Source of the DNA: Tetracentron sinense
Taxonomy: Eukaryota > Streptophyta > Magnoliopsida > Trochodendrales > Trochodendraceae
Assembly (NCBI GenBank): GCA_015143295.1
Contig: CM026573.1
Location: 3,135,950 to 3,199,949, forward strand
Length of the DNA: 64,000 bases
Direction: 5' to 3'
The position numbers were made by a program, and so were the translations under genes. The notes beneath the pieces were generated by a model. It saw only the letters and a list, made by a program, of their open reading frames with translations, made no database searches and had not been told where the DNA came from. Below, piece by piece: positions 11,601 through 27,434 of this stretch; the stretch's first letter is position 1, and each line of letters starts with the position of its first letter.

Positions 11601-13606
11601 GCCATAAAAAAACAACATTGTACCCCAGTGTCTCTAAATCCTATACCATTTACGAGGGAAATCTTTAATGTGAAATGGAGACTCAAAACAACATTTTGGC
11701 TAGAACCCTATTATTGGTTAATGTATGGGGCATACTAGTCATACATAAGGGGAGCCTTAAGGCATGAGATGTTCGCCTCAAACTTTGAGATGTGAGCTTA
11801 ATTGGATTGAAGGTTTAGTCTTGGGTGTAAGCCTCTCACATCTTTTAAAACACTGCTTGTGACACCTATTTTATTGATTATATGACACCACCTATTTTAT
11901 TGATTATATGGCACATATTGAAATTGTACCAAAGATATCCAATTCTTGAAGTGGGGTGCTGCTGCTGCTCCCAACTATATGATTTCCATTGGTCTAAGTA
12001 TTTCATGTTGAGGTTCCATGCATCTGATAGGGTTCCTTTTGAAATCTCTGATCGTGGATTTTAACTTAAGACTCTTCTGTTTGCAGATTCAGACTCTGGC
12101 AGTGAATCAAATGGTGCAAAAGCCTCAACTCCTGCTAATAGGAGGAAGGTGTGAGCTGGTGTTATTGAGTTCTGAATAACTTCACATTATTAATATGAAC
12201 CCGTAGATTGGGTGGTTAGATGTGCCTTAGTATCCCATGCCCATTCTCTCATTTTTCGATGACTGTTTCTGTGTTGGTACATGGAAGAGTGCTTGCATTT
12301 ATTCTTTTGTCCCCCTCACAGGAAACTTTAGGTTTTGGAGTTGCAGATTTAAACCAAACGATAGACGATCTTGGTGATCCACAGGATGGAAATCGTAAGT
12401 TCCTGAGCTTCATTTCTATTTCATGCATGTGCTCAGAATCTGATAGGGCTTTGGTCTGTTCCTGTGAACAGTTCCTTCATGTTAGAAATTTCAACATGTT
12501 TAAATCCATGTGTTCCCTGATATATACAGAATCTCTTAGTGGGTTGGACCAATTTGAGCAGAATCCCCAGCCTATGCCAGTGTCTGTTGAGGCAGATAGC
12601 CGTCAGGAGGGTAAGCATGAAAATTGTGAAGAAAACTGTCTGCTGTTAGTTTTGGCTCATCATCTCACCGATTATGCTATAACATTTTAGGGGAGAGTGC
12701 TCCTTCTGAGAGGCAGGTCTCCCCCGAAAAGCGCTATCGGGCAGCTTTGTTGAGGAACCGTTTTGCTGATATCATCCTTAAAGCTCGAGAAAAGACACTT
12801 GACCAGGTTGGTTACAAATTCAGGCTACTTAATGTCGATGCCCTCTTTGTACCTGTCCATCTTCTGAGTGTATTGTATTCTGGATGTGATCTGGTACAAT
12901 TTGATCTCCTGCGGTCAGGGTGAGAAGGGTGATCCTGAGAAGTTGCGGCTTGAGAGGGAGGAACTAGAAAGGAAGCGAAGAGAAGGTTTGGATCTTCAAA
13001 TTGAAATTTTTTTATTCTTGTGTTGATATATACCTAATTCTTTTATTGGCATAAAGGTTGATTTATAAGCATCTCCTTTATGGTTTTGCTACTTTACTGT
13101 GTGAGCAGAAAAAGCTCGGCTGCAAGCTGAAGCCAAAGCTGCTGAAGATGCTCAAAGGCGAGCTGAAGCAGAAGCAGCAGCTGAAGCCAAACGGAGGAGG
13201 GAACTCGAAAGAGAAGCAGCACGTCAGGCATTGCAGAAGGTAAACGCACACATTATATGTTGTGCAAACCAGTTTCACCAGTTCCTTCCTTTGCTATAGA
13301 GTTTAAAAAAGATCTTCTGGCCCTGTGCAGATGGAAAAGACTGTTGAAATTAATGAGACTTCCAAGTTTCTGAAAGACCTAGAAATGCTTAGGAGTGCTC
13401 CTGCTGAGCATTTACCAAGCTCTGTAGATGAGGCAAGTCCTGATCACTCTCAAGATGTCATGGGGGGTTTCAATGTCCGGATTAGTAGTAACCCTTTGGA
13501 ACAACTTGGATTATACATGAAAATGGATGATGAGGAGGAAGAAGAAGGTGAGCCCCAGAGTCTTGCAGACCCTGTAAATGATGTAGAGGAAGGAGAAATT
13601 GATTAA
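6005..13606 (+). CDS. BET-type bromodomain factor, GTE8/GTE10-like
   Basis: A nuclear reader of acetylated histones in the plant global transcription factor group E. Coding exons are 6005-7348, 7467-7515, 7621-7776, 12087-12148, 12322-12394, 12530-12610, 12691-12806, 12919-12985, 13109-13239 and 13331-13606. They join without frame breaks to 784 residues. The bromodomain lies at about 213-317 and keeps the acetyl-lysine-binding Asn (residue 289 in YNPPGND). A basic KKRK stretch is at 345-348 and the NET domain at about 363-435. A Ser/Asp-rich [12 protein letters not shown] segment follows, then a Lys/Glu/Ala-rich coiled coil and an acidic tail ending EEGEID. The coiled coil and the tail are typical of the GTE8/GTE10 branch rather than GTE1/GTE6. 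The fourth intron is 4.3 kb and holds hAT and LINE-derived insertions. The exact paralog is not certain. Confidence 0.95.
8514..9080. mobile_element. hAT-like element in GTE intron 4
   Basis: Perfect 8-bp target duplications GTTTAAGG flank it (8506-8513 and 9081-9088). Terminal repeats are CATTGTCTTAAAACTC and, reverse complemented at the right end, CAGTGTTTTAAAACTC. The subterminal parts are rich in GTCGACTCG-like palindromes, and an AT microsatellite lies at 8646-8675. No transposase frame is visible. The unmutated target duplication suggests a fairly recent insertion. Confidence 0.85.
9376..9468 (+). mobile_element. Truncated retroposon tail (LINE/SINE 3' end)
   Basis: A 93-bp insert ends in TTGATTACCGATA plus poly-A. 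It is flanked by a perfect 15-bp target duplication (9361-9375 and 9469-9483). This is the signature of target-primed reverse transcription with heavy 5' truncation. A poly-T followed by GATAGGTAATCA at 8139-8165 looks like the tail of a related copy in the opposite direction. Confidence 0.75.
10140..10390 (+). mobile_element. RTE-type LINE, 3'-terminal fragment
   Basis: The forward frame reads [16 protein letters not shown] and then [11 protein letters not shown], close to the GRGRP.TW..V..KDL...LTE..DR..W pattern at the C-terminus of plant RTE reverse transcriptases. It is followed by CCAAATATTTGAGATAAGG and a GATGATGGTGATGATGAT tail; RTE elements end in short tandem repeats. It contains an in-frame stop and is dead. 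It sits in GTE intron 4. Confidence 0.65.
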
Positions 13607-15611
13607 TCAGGTCTGTTCTTCTTCCTGTTTATTCATGCACTAACCAAGGAGTAAGAACAGAAAATCTTGAGTAAGAAGAATTTTGCCCTTGGGTTCCCCT
13701 TTTCCGTGATTGGGTACAAGAGTATCTCCTCCGTGTTCACAGCAATGTCAAACTATGGAAAGCAATTGTGATGGTCTGACTGGCAGGAAAAACATAGACA
13801 TCTCTCTGGGCTTCAGATGGGTTCAAAATGATTTTTAGCTTTGGATTGGCCGATGTGGCCTAAAAGGTTGAGATTAAAGTTTCTGCCATCAAAGCAGTAC
13901 CTTCTACACCCCCATGGAATTCTTGCATTGTTCGGTTTATGACGGGATTAAGAGAACTAGTAATGTCCAGTTATGTAAATACCCCGTGTTTATTTGCTGC
14001 TTGCATGATGTTAGAGGGTGGAGAAAAGGAATCTTGTACATTGGAGGTTCATAGATGTCTGCCAGATTCTTGAGGGGCCCATTCCTAAGCTGTGCAAAGT
14101 TAAAGCCGAGATCCTTAGAAGTGCCATTTCTTTTATTGTTCTATCCATGCATTTTGCTGACTCCAAATATTTGAGATAAAGCTCTGCTAGTAATGATGAG
14201 GATTACGTGTACCCAGCATTGGCACCATACAATGTAATCTTTGATGCTCTCACTCTATCCCTGTTCTTTATTTGAAATGAAGGCGATTGAGGGATGAAGA
14301 TTGGTATGGTGATGATCCCGCTTGGAAGTCCAGGTCCCAGGGGCCAATGAAAAGGGTTGAAGAACAATACACAAGTTTTAAGGTCTGGTTTCATGTAATG
14401 TCTATAAGGAGGAATGGCAGTTTGCTTGCCTTTTGTTATTTTACAGTTTTGAATGTTCCCTGAATGTCGATGATGTTCTTGATAATGGATTGAAGGCTGA
14501 GCTACTGAGCTTTTTCTTTTATTTTTCCCAATGGAGCACTTTGAAAGTAAAGACGAGGCCCGATAATATCCAAGTTGCAATTTTGCAATCCAAAGAGGAA
14601 AAACTGAATGAGAGCAATAATATATTTTTGGAATTTTGCAATTTGATGGTGTTATCAAACTCGAGATGTAGTGATTCTGAATTATAGCCTGCCTTTAGTC
14701 TGGGCCTCCAAACCCTTCAAGACTGCAGGTGTTAAAAAGCTTGCCCTTTCAAACAAATTGCTGCACTATGTCGCATAAGGATCAGCAACAGAATGCTGAC
14801 TGAACAAAAGCCAGCAAATTGGATGGCAGGTGCTTCTCTGGAGTAGTGCCATGTGATTGGGTTTTTGGTAAGGCTTAGGATCTTCTCCAGTTAGTGCTGG
14901 TATCGAATGGGAAGACACAACACCCCCTTCACACCAATATGCATTGATTTCTGTGCATAAACTTGGGAGTGGCGGCATCTTCCTCTTCCCATTGGATGCT
15001 TAGGGCAGCACCAACTGGAGGATATCCCAAGTCTTTTGGCAAGGACCTTATTCCGCCATATACATCTACCTTGCAACAATCTGACATGCCTGTCCCCAAA
15101 GCTCTTTAATGACAGAGCCAAAGTGTTGCAGTTATTTGGAACAGGAATAGCATATGACATTAGAAAAGGCAAAATAAATCGAGCCAAATCATAATCCTTA
15201 TTGAGACTGTTAGGATTATGGAGTATATTTGTGAATGTACACGGGAGTACCCATAGACTCATCGTGCATTACAAGGCTGACATTGTTTAAAGCTAAAATG
15301 AAGAGTTCCATCAAAACGGTTTAGAGCAGAGCTTTGCCTAGTATTTAAACTCGTCGAAAACATAACAATCACTTAACTCAAATAAAATAATTTAATTCTA
15401 GTAAAATAACTTTGAAAAAGCTTTTGAACAATACCTGGATTCTATTCTAAGACATCCCAGGATTTTTTATTTTTTATATTTTAAGATCCATCTTTTTGGA
15501 AACGGTCTTGAGCTGTCCTACAATCTTAGGCTCAATACTATTTCTCGTTTCTCAAAAGTAAATATATATATAAAAACATCCTATAGCTAATTAGTTACAT
15601 TAGAGATCATC
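13607..15611. other. GTE 3' UTR and gene-free spacer
   Basis: The GTE 3' UTR probably occupies the first few hundred bases. Near 14163-14200 there is CCAAATATTTGAGATAAAG followed by a degenerate GATGAGG run, matching the RTE tail at 10330, so a second RTE 3' end is likely. Positions 15190-15262 carry the right end of the GGGAGTACCCATAGACTC MITE family also seen at 25.1-25.5 kb. A 123-residue minus-strand frame at 14891-15262 resembles no known family and overlaps this repeat, so I do not call it a gene. Confidence 0.5.
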
Positions 15612-15812
15612 TTGAGCTAGAGAGAATGTCTCAAGCTTTTTGTACCTTTTAATTCTGATTAAGAAGCTTTAATTTTGAATAATATTTCTAAACATAAGGA
15701 ATGAAATTTTTATTCAAACAATAGGAAATTACTTAATTTTTATAAATTTATAAAAATTAATTAATTTCCTATTTTTAATTCCCTAATAAAAGCCAGAGAC
15801 ATTCTCTATGGC
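15612..15812. mobile_element. Inverted-repeat MITE upstream of FabG
   Basis: The left end AGCTAGAGAGAATGTCTC and the reverse complement of the right end, AGCCATAGAGAATGTCTC, form imperfect terminal repeats. An inner AT-rich inverted repeat lies around 15720-15775. It ends about 220 bp before the FabG start codon, so it lies in the promoter or leader region. No clear target duplication was found. Confidence 0.5.
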
Positions 15813-15972
15813 TCTGTCAGAGAGGATCCGGATTCATTTCGGTACTTACTACTTAGGACTCATCGCCACTCTCATTGCGTCTTCGGAGCTTCCAAGAAAT
15901 AAGCCACCAAAATCATTTCTTCTCCTCTACATAAAAATAACAATTTCTTCATTTCTTCTCTACCTACTCTCA

Positions 15973-16000
15973 TTTCTTCTTCTTCTTCTTCTTCTTCTTC
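15973..16000 (+). repeat. CTT microsatellite in FabG leader
   Basis: About nine TTC/CTT units lie 31-58 bp before the FabG start codon. Pyrimidine-rich leaders are common in genes for plastid proteins. Length polymorphism is likely. Confidence 0.8.
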
Positions 16001-16030
16001 AACCATCGCCGATTCAGCACAGTTAGTTTA

Positions 16031-21585
<5,555 letters not shown>

Positions 21586-22377
21586 GAGACTTGGTGATCT
21601 TCCCAGCTTGATAAATACCCAACCAAAGGCATATGAGGCTTTAGCTCATTGACACCAAGGTCCAACCGGTGTTCGACTGTGTAGAAGCCTATGTTCCACA
21701 TTTTGGGGGTACACAGTGTAGTCAGGCATTTATTTGGGAAAGATAGTTAAAATAAGGGAATACTCGGGCGGGCAGGTTGCGATAGATTTTGCAGCTAGCA
21801 TTTTAAAGAAATGAACAAGGCGACACTCTGTGTGATGTTTAATAACCATGGTATTTTTTAGTTTTTGCCCTGATCAGAGACTAAATCAGTTGGCATTTCC
21901 ATTTTTTCTAATGACTTCAAAAGTTTGCTTCAGCTCAATGGTTTTTTTTTTGTTTGGCTATATTTGACTAATGGGTGATCTCAATTGTAGGGTAGTTCAG
22001 TTGTGGCAAGTTCATGAATGAAATCCTTCTTGCTTTGGTAGTGTTCTGGTTGCGAAGTAGGTGCAATATTAGACTATGGATTATATTCCAAGATAACATT
22101 TCGAACATGAACAGTACCAATTTGTTCAAGGTTGAAAAACTTGAGATGCCAATTAATTAAGACTTTTAGTGGTGTTTGGACACAAGCACTACGAGGAATA
22201 GTTGTATTTCTGGTATTTTCTCCATGACCCAAATACTTTGGATACATTCTACTGTCCAAGTCCAATTCCTTCTCCGGCATTGGATAGTTTGCTTTCCAAC
22301 TTTATCATGTTTCGAACAGAATGTTGGACGAAATGCCCCTTTGATTCTCAAAGTTTAGGATTCATATAATTTGTTTG
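21586..22377. other. FabG 3' UTR and spacer
   Basis: The sequence after the FabG stop is AT-rich with several AATAAA-like words and is probably the 3' UTR for the first 250-300 bp. No further gene is recognisable. Confidence 0.5.
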
Positions 22378-22570
22378 TCTAGACAAACTGATGAGTTGGT
22401 CAACCACATGAATGATATACAAACGAATGAGTTGGTCAACCACATGAATGATATGGCAATATGGTCTCATTGAGGATGATAGGGCTCATGTTTTCTAGAC
22501 AAATTGATGAGTTGGTCAACCACATGAATGATATGGCAATAGGGTCCTATTGAGGATGATAGAGCTCATG
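22378..22570. repeat. Tandem repeat, GATGAGTTGGTCAACCACAT unit
   Basis: The word GATGAGTTGGTCAACCACAT (or GAATGAGTTGGTCAACC) plus GAATGATAT occurs three times (about 22390, 22425 and 22508). The last two copies also share the downstream CATTGAGGATGATAG and GCTCATG. A small two-copy repeat of TTGTTGAATCCAAAG follows at 22668-22721. These are ordinary local duplications. Confidence 0.75.
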
Positions 22571-22764
22571 TTTATCATATGAAGAGAGATAGGATAACAG
22601 CTGATGCATGGATGACGTGGAGGCAAAATCCAGTAATATTTAAGTTTTTTTGTTTGTTTTTTAAATTTGTTGAATCCAAAGTATATCTTTTTAAGCTTGT
22701 TGAATCCAAAGTTTATCTTTAGTTCCATTTGTTTGGAATTTAGAGGGAAAACAGTGCATGACAT

Positions 22765-23943
22765 TATTTTTTGACCGGCTATTTTTATGAGATTAATTTT
22801 GAGCCAGAGTTATGCTTCACGGTGTTGATGCGGAGCTTCAAGTTTGTAATTACTAAGTTCTGTAATTTCTCAATACACCAAATTACAAGTTTCTCGGCAA
22901 CCAAATAGAAACAGAGAATAGATGAATTCTAAAATGTCTAAGAAGTAATTACCAAAAAACGAAGTGTTTAGTATGTTTTAAAAAAAATACCAAAAAAGAA
23001 AAGAAGTAATGTTTAAAGTGTTGCAGTGGAAAAGCTAAATTTTTTTGTTAAGATAAACATGACGCATGGCTGCTGTAGCATGGGACCATGGGTATGCAGT
23101 ACTAGAATATCCCATCGGCAAAGGATAGCTTGCGTGTACGTAGTATAAATACTTTAGTCAAGCGAGCACTCCAAATATGCGAAAGATATAGTGCATCGAG
23201 ATCTACTAAATTAAACGGTTTCTCGCTTTTAATCGCCATCGATACAAAAGTATCATAGATGATAAGTCTTTCTGCCCCGTCGATGTCATGATGGACGGTG
23301 ATCTTAAATTTAATGCTTTCTAACTACTTAGATGCTGTTCTACATACATTAATGTTTCGTCCTTTGCTGCTCAATATATCTCTCCTAGGTTTCGAAACTC
23401 TCAAAATCTCGAGAACTGCCATTGTTCTCAGAAATTTGCAAAAACGTTATAAAAAAACCCTAACTTTCGCCAATCAAAGGAAGTTTTTGATTTTTGCGGT
23501 TCTGCTCGATTTCGCTCTATCTAGTATCTACCTGTAGAAACCATGGCTTTTTCGAGTTCTTGGGAATTTCCGTAAACCTCGTCTTCTCCGTTCTTTCTTC
23601 AACTACTTTTCCTTTTTCCGATTCTAGCTCTCATAGTCGTAGATTTTTTAATCTCTTTTCCTCTCTTTCTCGTGCCTGTTAGTTTCCGCAGCCTCAAGAA
23701 ACCCGCTTTCTTTTACAAATTCTAGGTTTTAGATTTAGATACAGTCGAGCAACAGAAAACATTTGTAATTTTGATTAATTTCTGGTTTTTTCGTGACTGG
23801 TTTCCTCTTTAAAACCTAGTTATGGGATTCTGAGGATTCTCTGAATTGGGCGTTGGAATAATAGAATTCATCAAGATTCAAGCTTTCCACGATTTCTTCT
23901 TTATTAAAAAAAAGAAGAAATTATTGAATTAGCTTAGGTTTCC
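22765..23943 (+). promoter_or_regulatory. Upstream region and leader of the TLC gene
   Basis: This is the intergenic stretch before the TLC start codon. From about 23350 the composition becomes richer in C and T, fitting a transcribed leader. GTTAGTTTCCGCAG at 23679-23692 could be a splice acceptor, but I cannot fix a leader intron. No other gene is recognised. Confidence 0.35.
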
Positions 23944-24687
23944 ATGGAAATCCTTGCTCTCTCTGTTCCAACCCTCCCTGTGTTCTTCTCGATGTTTCTC
24001 CTCATCTATCTCCTCGCCTACTTCGGCGTTTTTCGCAACTGGAAACCGAAAATCCGCCTTGAAGCTTCAAGCTGTTTGATCTCTATATCCCATGGAACTC
24101 CTGCTGTTTTCTTGGCAACTTACGCTATCGTTACCCATTCTCAACGAGGGTTTGCTTCTGCAAACACCAGTTTCCAGAATCTGGTACTTGAATTCAGTAT
24201 TGCTTATTTCTTGATGGATGTAATTCATTATCTGATCTTCTTCCCTAGCGATTTCACCTTCATTGCCCACCATTTAGCGACCCTGTTCGTGTTCGTGACC
24301 TGCCGGTACCTGGTTTTCCATGGCGCATTTGCTATTCTCACCCTTCTCATTCTCGCTGAAGTTACCAGTGCTTGCCAGAACACATGGACTCTTGCCAGTG
24401 CCCGGAGATCCGATCTGGCTACTGCTAACAAACTGTATGAAATTCTATCTCCTCCATTTTATACCTTCTATTCTGTTGTTAGAGGGCTTGCTGGACCCTT
24501 CTTCGTCTATGAGATGGGGGTCTTTTATTTCAGTGGAGCTGCTGATAGTGTGATTCCAAGGTGGGTTTGGGTTTCTTGGATGATTGTGATTTCGACAGCA
24601 ATCTCGATGAGCATATTGTGGATTTCGAATCTCTGGATGGAGTTGTATAGAGAAAGGACTGGTCAAGTGAAGGAGAAAATGAGATAG
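23944..24687 (+). CDS. TLC-domain multi-pass membrane protein (TLCD4/TMEM56-like)
   Basis: An intronless frame of 247 residues. The TLC (TRAM-LAG1-CLN8) fold spans about residues 40-225. It shows DVIHYLIFFPSD and then IAHHLATLFVF, the region that carries the conserved histidines of the family. There are about six to seven hydrophobic segments and a basic C-terminal tail (RERTGQVKEKMR). Plant members of this non-LAG1 branch are uncharacterised ER or endomembrane proteins. TLC proteins generally act in lipid sensing, transport or synthesis, but ceramide synthase activity should not be assumed. The Met at 23944 is the first in frame and starts right at the first membrane segment. Confidence 0.88.
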   Translation: MEILALSVPTLPVFFSMFLLIYLLAYFGVFRNWKPKIRLEASSCLISISHGTPAVFLATYAIVTHSQRGFASANTSFQNLVLEFSIAYFLMDVIHYLIFFPSDFTFIAHHLATLFVFVTCRYLVFHGAFAILTLLILAEVTSACQNTWTLASARRSDLATANKLYEILSPPFYTFYSVVRGLAGPFFVYEMGVFYFSGAADSVIPRWVWVSWMIVISTAISMSILWISNLWMELYRERTGQVKEKMR

Positions 24688-25082
24688 AAGATGTGGGGGG
24701 TGGGTGTTGGATTAGCTACAATTATTCATCAATTTGGCATTGGGGAAGCTTATGGAATTCTTGTGTATCAAGGGTTTCTTCTCTCATACTCTGTAATTGG
24801 GAGGTGGGGTTCAAGGCCATTAATGGATTTGCCTATAGCTATGTACACTCGGCTAATTTCTGCTGAGATAAACATAATTAAAAGCTCATTTTCTTCTCAG
24901 AAATTTCTCTTTCTTGGTATTTAGACTAATTTTTTGGTATTTATTTCTAATATTTTGGGAGATTAAAATAATACTTTGCTTGTACCCGACTCCTGCATTG
25001 CGTACTGATTTAAATTTTCATGCGACCATTTCAATGTATTTTTTAGTTGTTGCCTAATAATTTAGAATTAGTCAAGGGATGA
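24688..25082 (+). other. TLC gene 3' UTR
   Basis: AT-rich sequence with AATAAA-like words near 24960-24975. No separate gene is supported; the 77-residue frame starting at 24691 has no family resemblance. Confidence 0.4.
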
Positions 25083-25266
25083 TCGTGTACTCCCAAATAT
25101 ACTCCCGACCATTTATCTCAATTATTAAATGGTTAGGATTAGAGCTGATGTGATATTAAAAAAGACTAAATAAGCCAATACAAATCCTGAATTTTAGTGG
25201 TTGGTTATAAAGGGTTAGAATTAGGGAGTATATTCAAGAGTATATTTGAGAGTACCCATAGACTCA
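25083..25266. mobile_element. MITE, GTACTCCCAAATATACTC family, copy 1
   Basis: The left end GTACTCCCAAATATACTC and the reverse complement of the right end, GTACTCTCAAATATACTC, form terminal repeats. The interior has CAATTATTAAATGGTTAGGA and GTGGTTGGTTA. A fragment of the same family lies at 15190-15262. Confidence 0.6.
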
Positions 25267-25364
25267 CCCAATAATTTAACCTCAAAAAATCTATCTTTTG
25301 ATTTAGTAATAGTAGCCTGAGCACGCATTTCTATTGACATTTGTATTTTTTGTTTTTGAATTAG

Positions 25365-25545
25365 TCTAGACTCCCAAGGTGTATTCCTAAACATACTCTC
25401 AAATCCTAACTATTTATCTCAGTTATTAAACGGTTAGGATTACAGCTGATGTGGCATTAGAAAAGACAAAATAAGCTAACTCAAATCTTGGCCTTTAGTG
25501 GTTGGTTACAAACAGTTAGGATTTGGGAGTAGATTAGAGATTGAC
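25365..25545. mobile_element. MITE, same family, copy 2
   Basis: Begins AGACTCCCAAGGTGTATTCC, shares CAGTTATTAAACGGTTAGGA and TTAGTGGTTGGTTACAAACA with copy 1 in the same orientation, and lies about 100 bp after it. Its ends are more decayed than those of copy 1. Confidence 0.55.
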
Positions 25546-25880
25546 TCGTTTTATGTATCGGCATTTACCAGTAGAGTCAGTTCCGTCAGTAGTTAGCTGG
25601 GGGCATTCAGGCTCTTGCAACCCTTACCCCAGGGGATTAGATCTCCAGACCTTTCCCATGGAAGGCTACACCCCTACCACTCATGCAAGAGGTAGGGTGA
25701 GGTAGGGTGGTACGCATTTCTGTTGACAGTTGATGGTTTTTTTTTTGGTAATCATAGTTGATGGTTTAATCATTGCAAGTTAGTGTTCTTTAATCATTGG
25801 AAACTCAATCTTCCCCATTTCATTGAAAAGGAGTATTCTTTCATCATTCACAGGGAAGATAAAAGGATAGAAGGTTAGGA

Positions 25881-26537
25881 GCAATGTTACCTATTCCCCT
25901 AGTTTGTCACTCTAGAGTGAACCCGGTTCATTAGGGTAAGGATGAGATAATTTGTTTTTTGGTTCGCTTAGGTTCTTTAGCTTGGTTAGTTAGCTTGGTT
26001 CTTTAGTTTGGTTCATTAGCTTGATTCGCTACTTAAGCATGTAACACAAAATATATATTTTATATTATATTCTAAAAATATATATCTTTTAATTTGGGTT
26101 CGCGGTTCACAGTTTGTCACTCTAGAGTGAACCCGGTTCATTAAGGGTAGGATGAGATAATTCGTTTTATGGTTCACTTAGGTTCTTTAGTTTTTCATTT
26201 GTTAGCTTGGTTCACTACAACATATAAAACAAAATATATATTTTATATTATGTTATAAAAATATATATCTTTTGAACATGTAAACAATGTATTACAAATA
26301 CTTATTTGAAAAATATTTTAAAAAATGTCATTTTATAAACGGTTTGTGAACTCAAAGTATAAATTTACCTAACTTAAAGAAAAATATCAATGAATTTGAA
26401 TAAAAAAATTTGATAAATTAAGATTGTTTTGAAATCACTTTGATTCGCTCAATTTCACGAACCAATCTGAATCTCGAACCAATTCGGTTCACTCAGTTTG
26501 CGGTCCGCTATAGCGTGTAGCGAACTTGGTAACCCTG
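25881..26537. mobile_element. hAT-like element, family A, 657 bp
   Basis: Flanked by 8-mers GTTAGGAG (25873-25880) and GTCAGGAG (26538-26545), one mismatch. Ends are CAATGTTACC and, reverse complemented, CAGGGTTACC. A CACTCTAGAGTGAACCCGG block occurs twice inside (about 25910 and 26120), so the left part is internally duplicated. The right part, GTTCGCTACACGC in reverse complement, matches the copies at 4312-4789 and 37200-37667. Confidence 0.75.
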
Positions 26538-26545
26538 GTCAGGAG

Positions 26546-27434
26546 CCATCTACTGCGCTTTCCTCTGCAGCTGAGAATCTGCTTTTAAATGAATGCCCTT
26601 CTGAATATCAGAAGATAACGTTTTACTTTTACCTTTCAGGAGCTTAGAGTAGTGCTTAGTATGCAGTACTTTTGTTGGACCCGCATCCTAATAGTGAAAT
26701 CTCCATCTCCACTAACTAATACCATTCCTTAAAAAGAACGTATGCTTGTTTTCAATTATTGGTGCTGAACCTGAGTACGATTGATGAAAGATTATGAGAA
26801 ATGATAATCTGCTTGCACAGTATGACCCAGCCGAGCCAATCTGAGACTAAACACAGGACAGTATGACCCAGGCATAATGCGGATTTTTCATTTTGTTTTG
26901 GTTGGAAGGGTATCAAGTAACACATGCTATACACACGCACACAGCCATCAATTTTGGACATATGTATGATCAAATCACAGGTGACAAATACCCTGATCAA
27001 CAACAAAAAAGATGAGGTCTTCAGTCCTCCATATGTTAAACATTGAGCAGATTAAAAATCCAAATGATTTCTATAATAACTCAATAACATCATCATCAAT
27101 GCATTGTACCAAATACTAGAGGTTGGCATCAATTATGTAATATATATTAAATCAGCATTACCACATGACGAATAGGCCTTAATCCCCATTCCTGCTGTTC
27201 CTCAGATTTCATGAACCAATTACATCTCTCTCTTTCTCAATGAAACATGATGATAAAAGTGAATGTGGACCTAATAAAGCTGATTCTATCTGGCTGAATG
27301 TTGAGCTTCTGAGATAAATGGTTGAGTTCAACTCCTTGAACTCCTTCCAAATTATCAACTCTCATGTTGTAGAACAGCTCTTGGATCATCATGAGTTGCA
27401 TCTTAACTCAGTTCTGTCAAGTTTTTTGATACAA
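26546..27434. other. Spacer and 3' side of POLA2
   Basis: Contains the probable 3' UTR of the minus-strand POLA2 gene next to its stop codon at 27435-27437. Nothing else is recognised. Confidence 0.4.

Noticed and set aside
14891-15262. A 123-residue minus-strand frame as a gene
   Set aside because: No family resemblance, and its start overlaps a MITE end. It looks like chance openness downstream of the GTE gene.
25590-25740. A tRNA-derived SINE on the minus strand
   Set aside because: GGTCTGGAGATCTAATCCCC resembles a B box, but the A box is poor and a tail on the expected side is missing.
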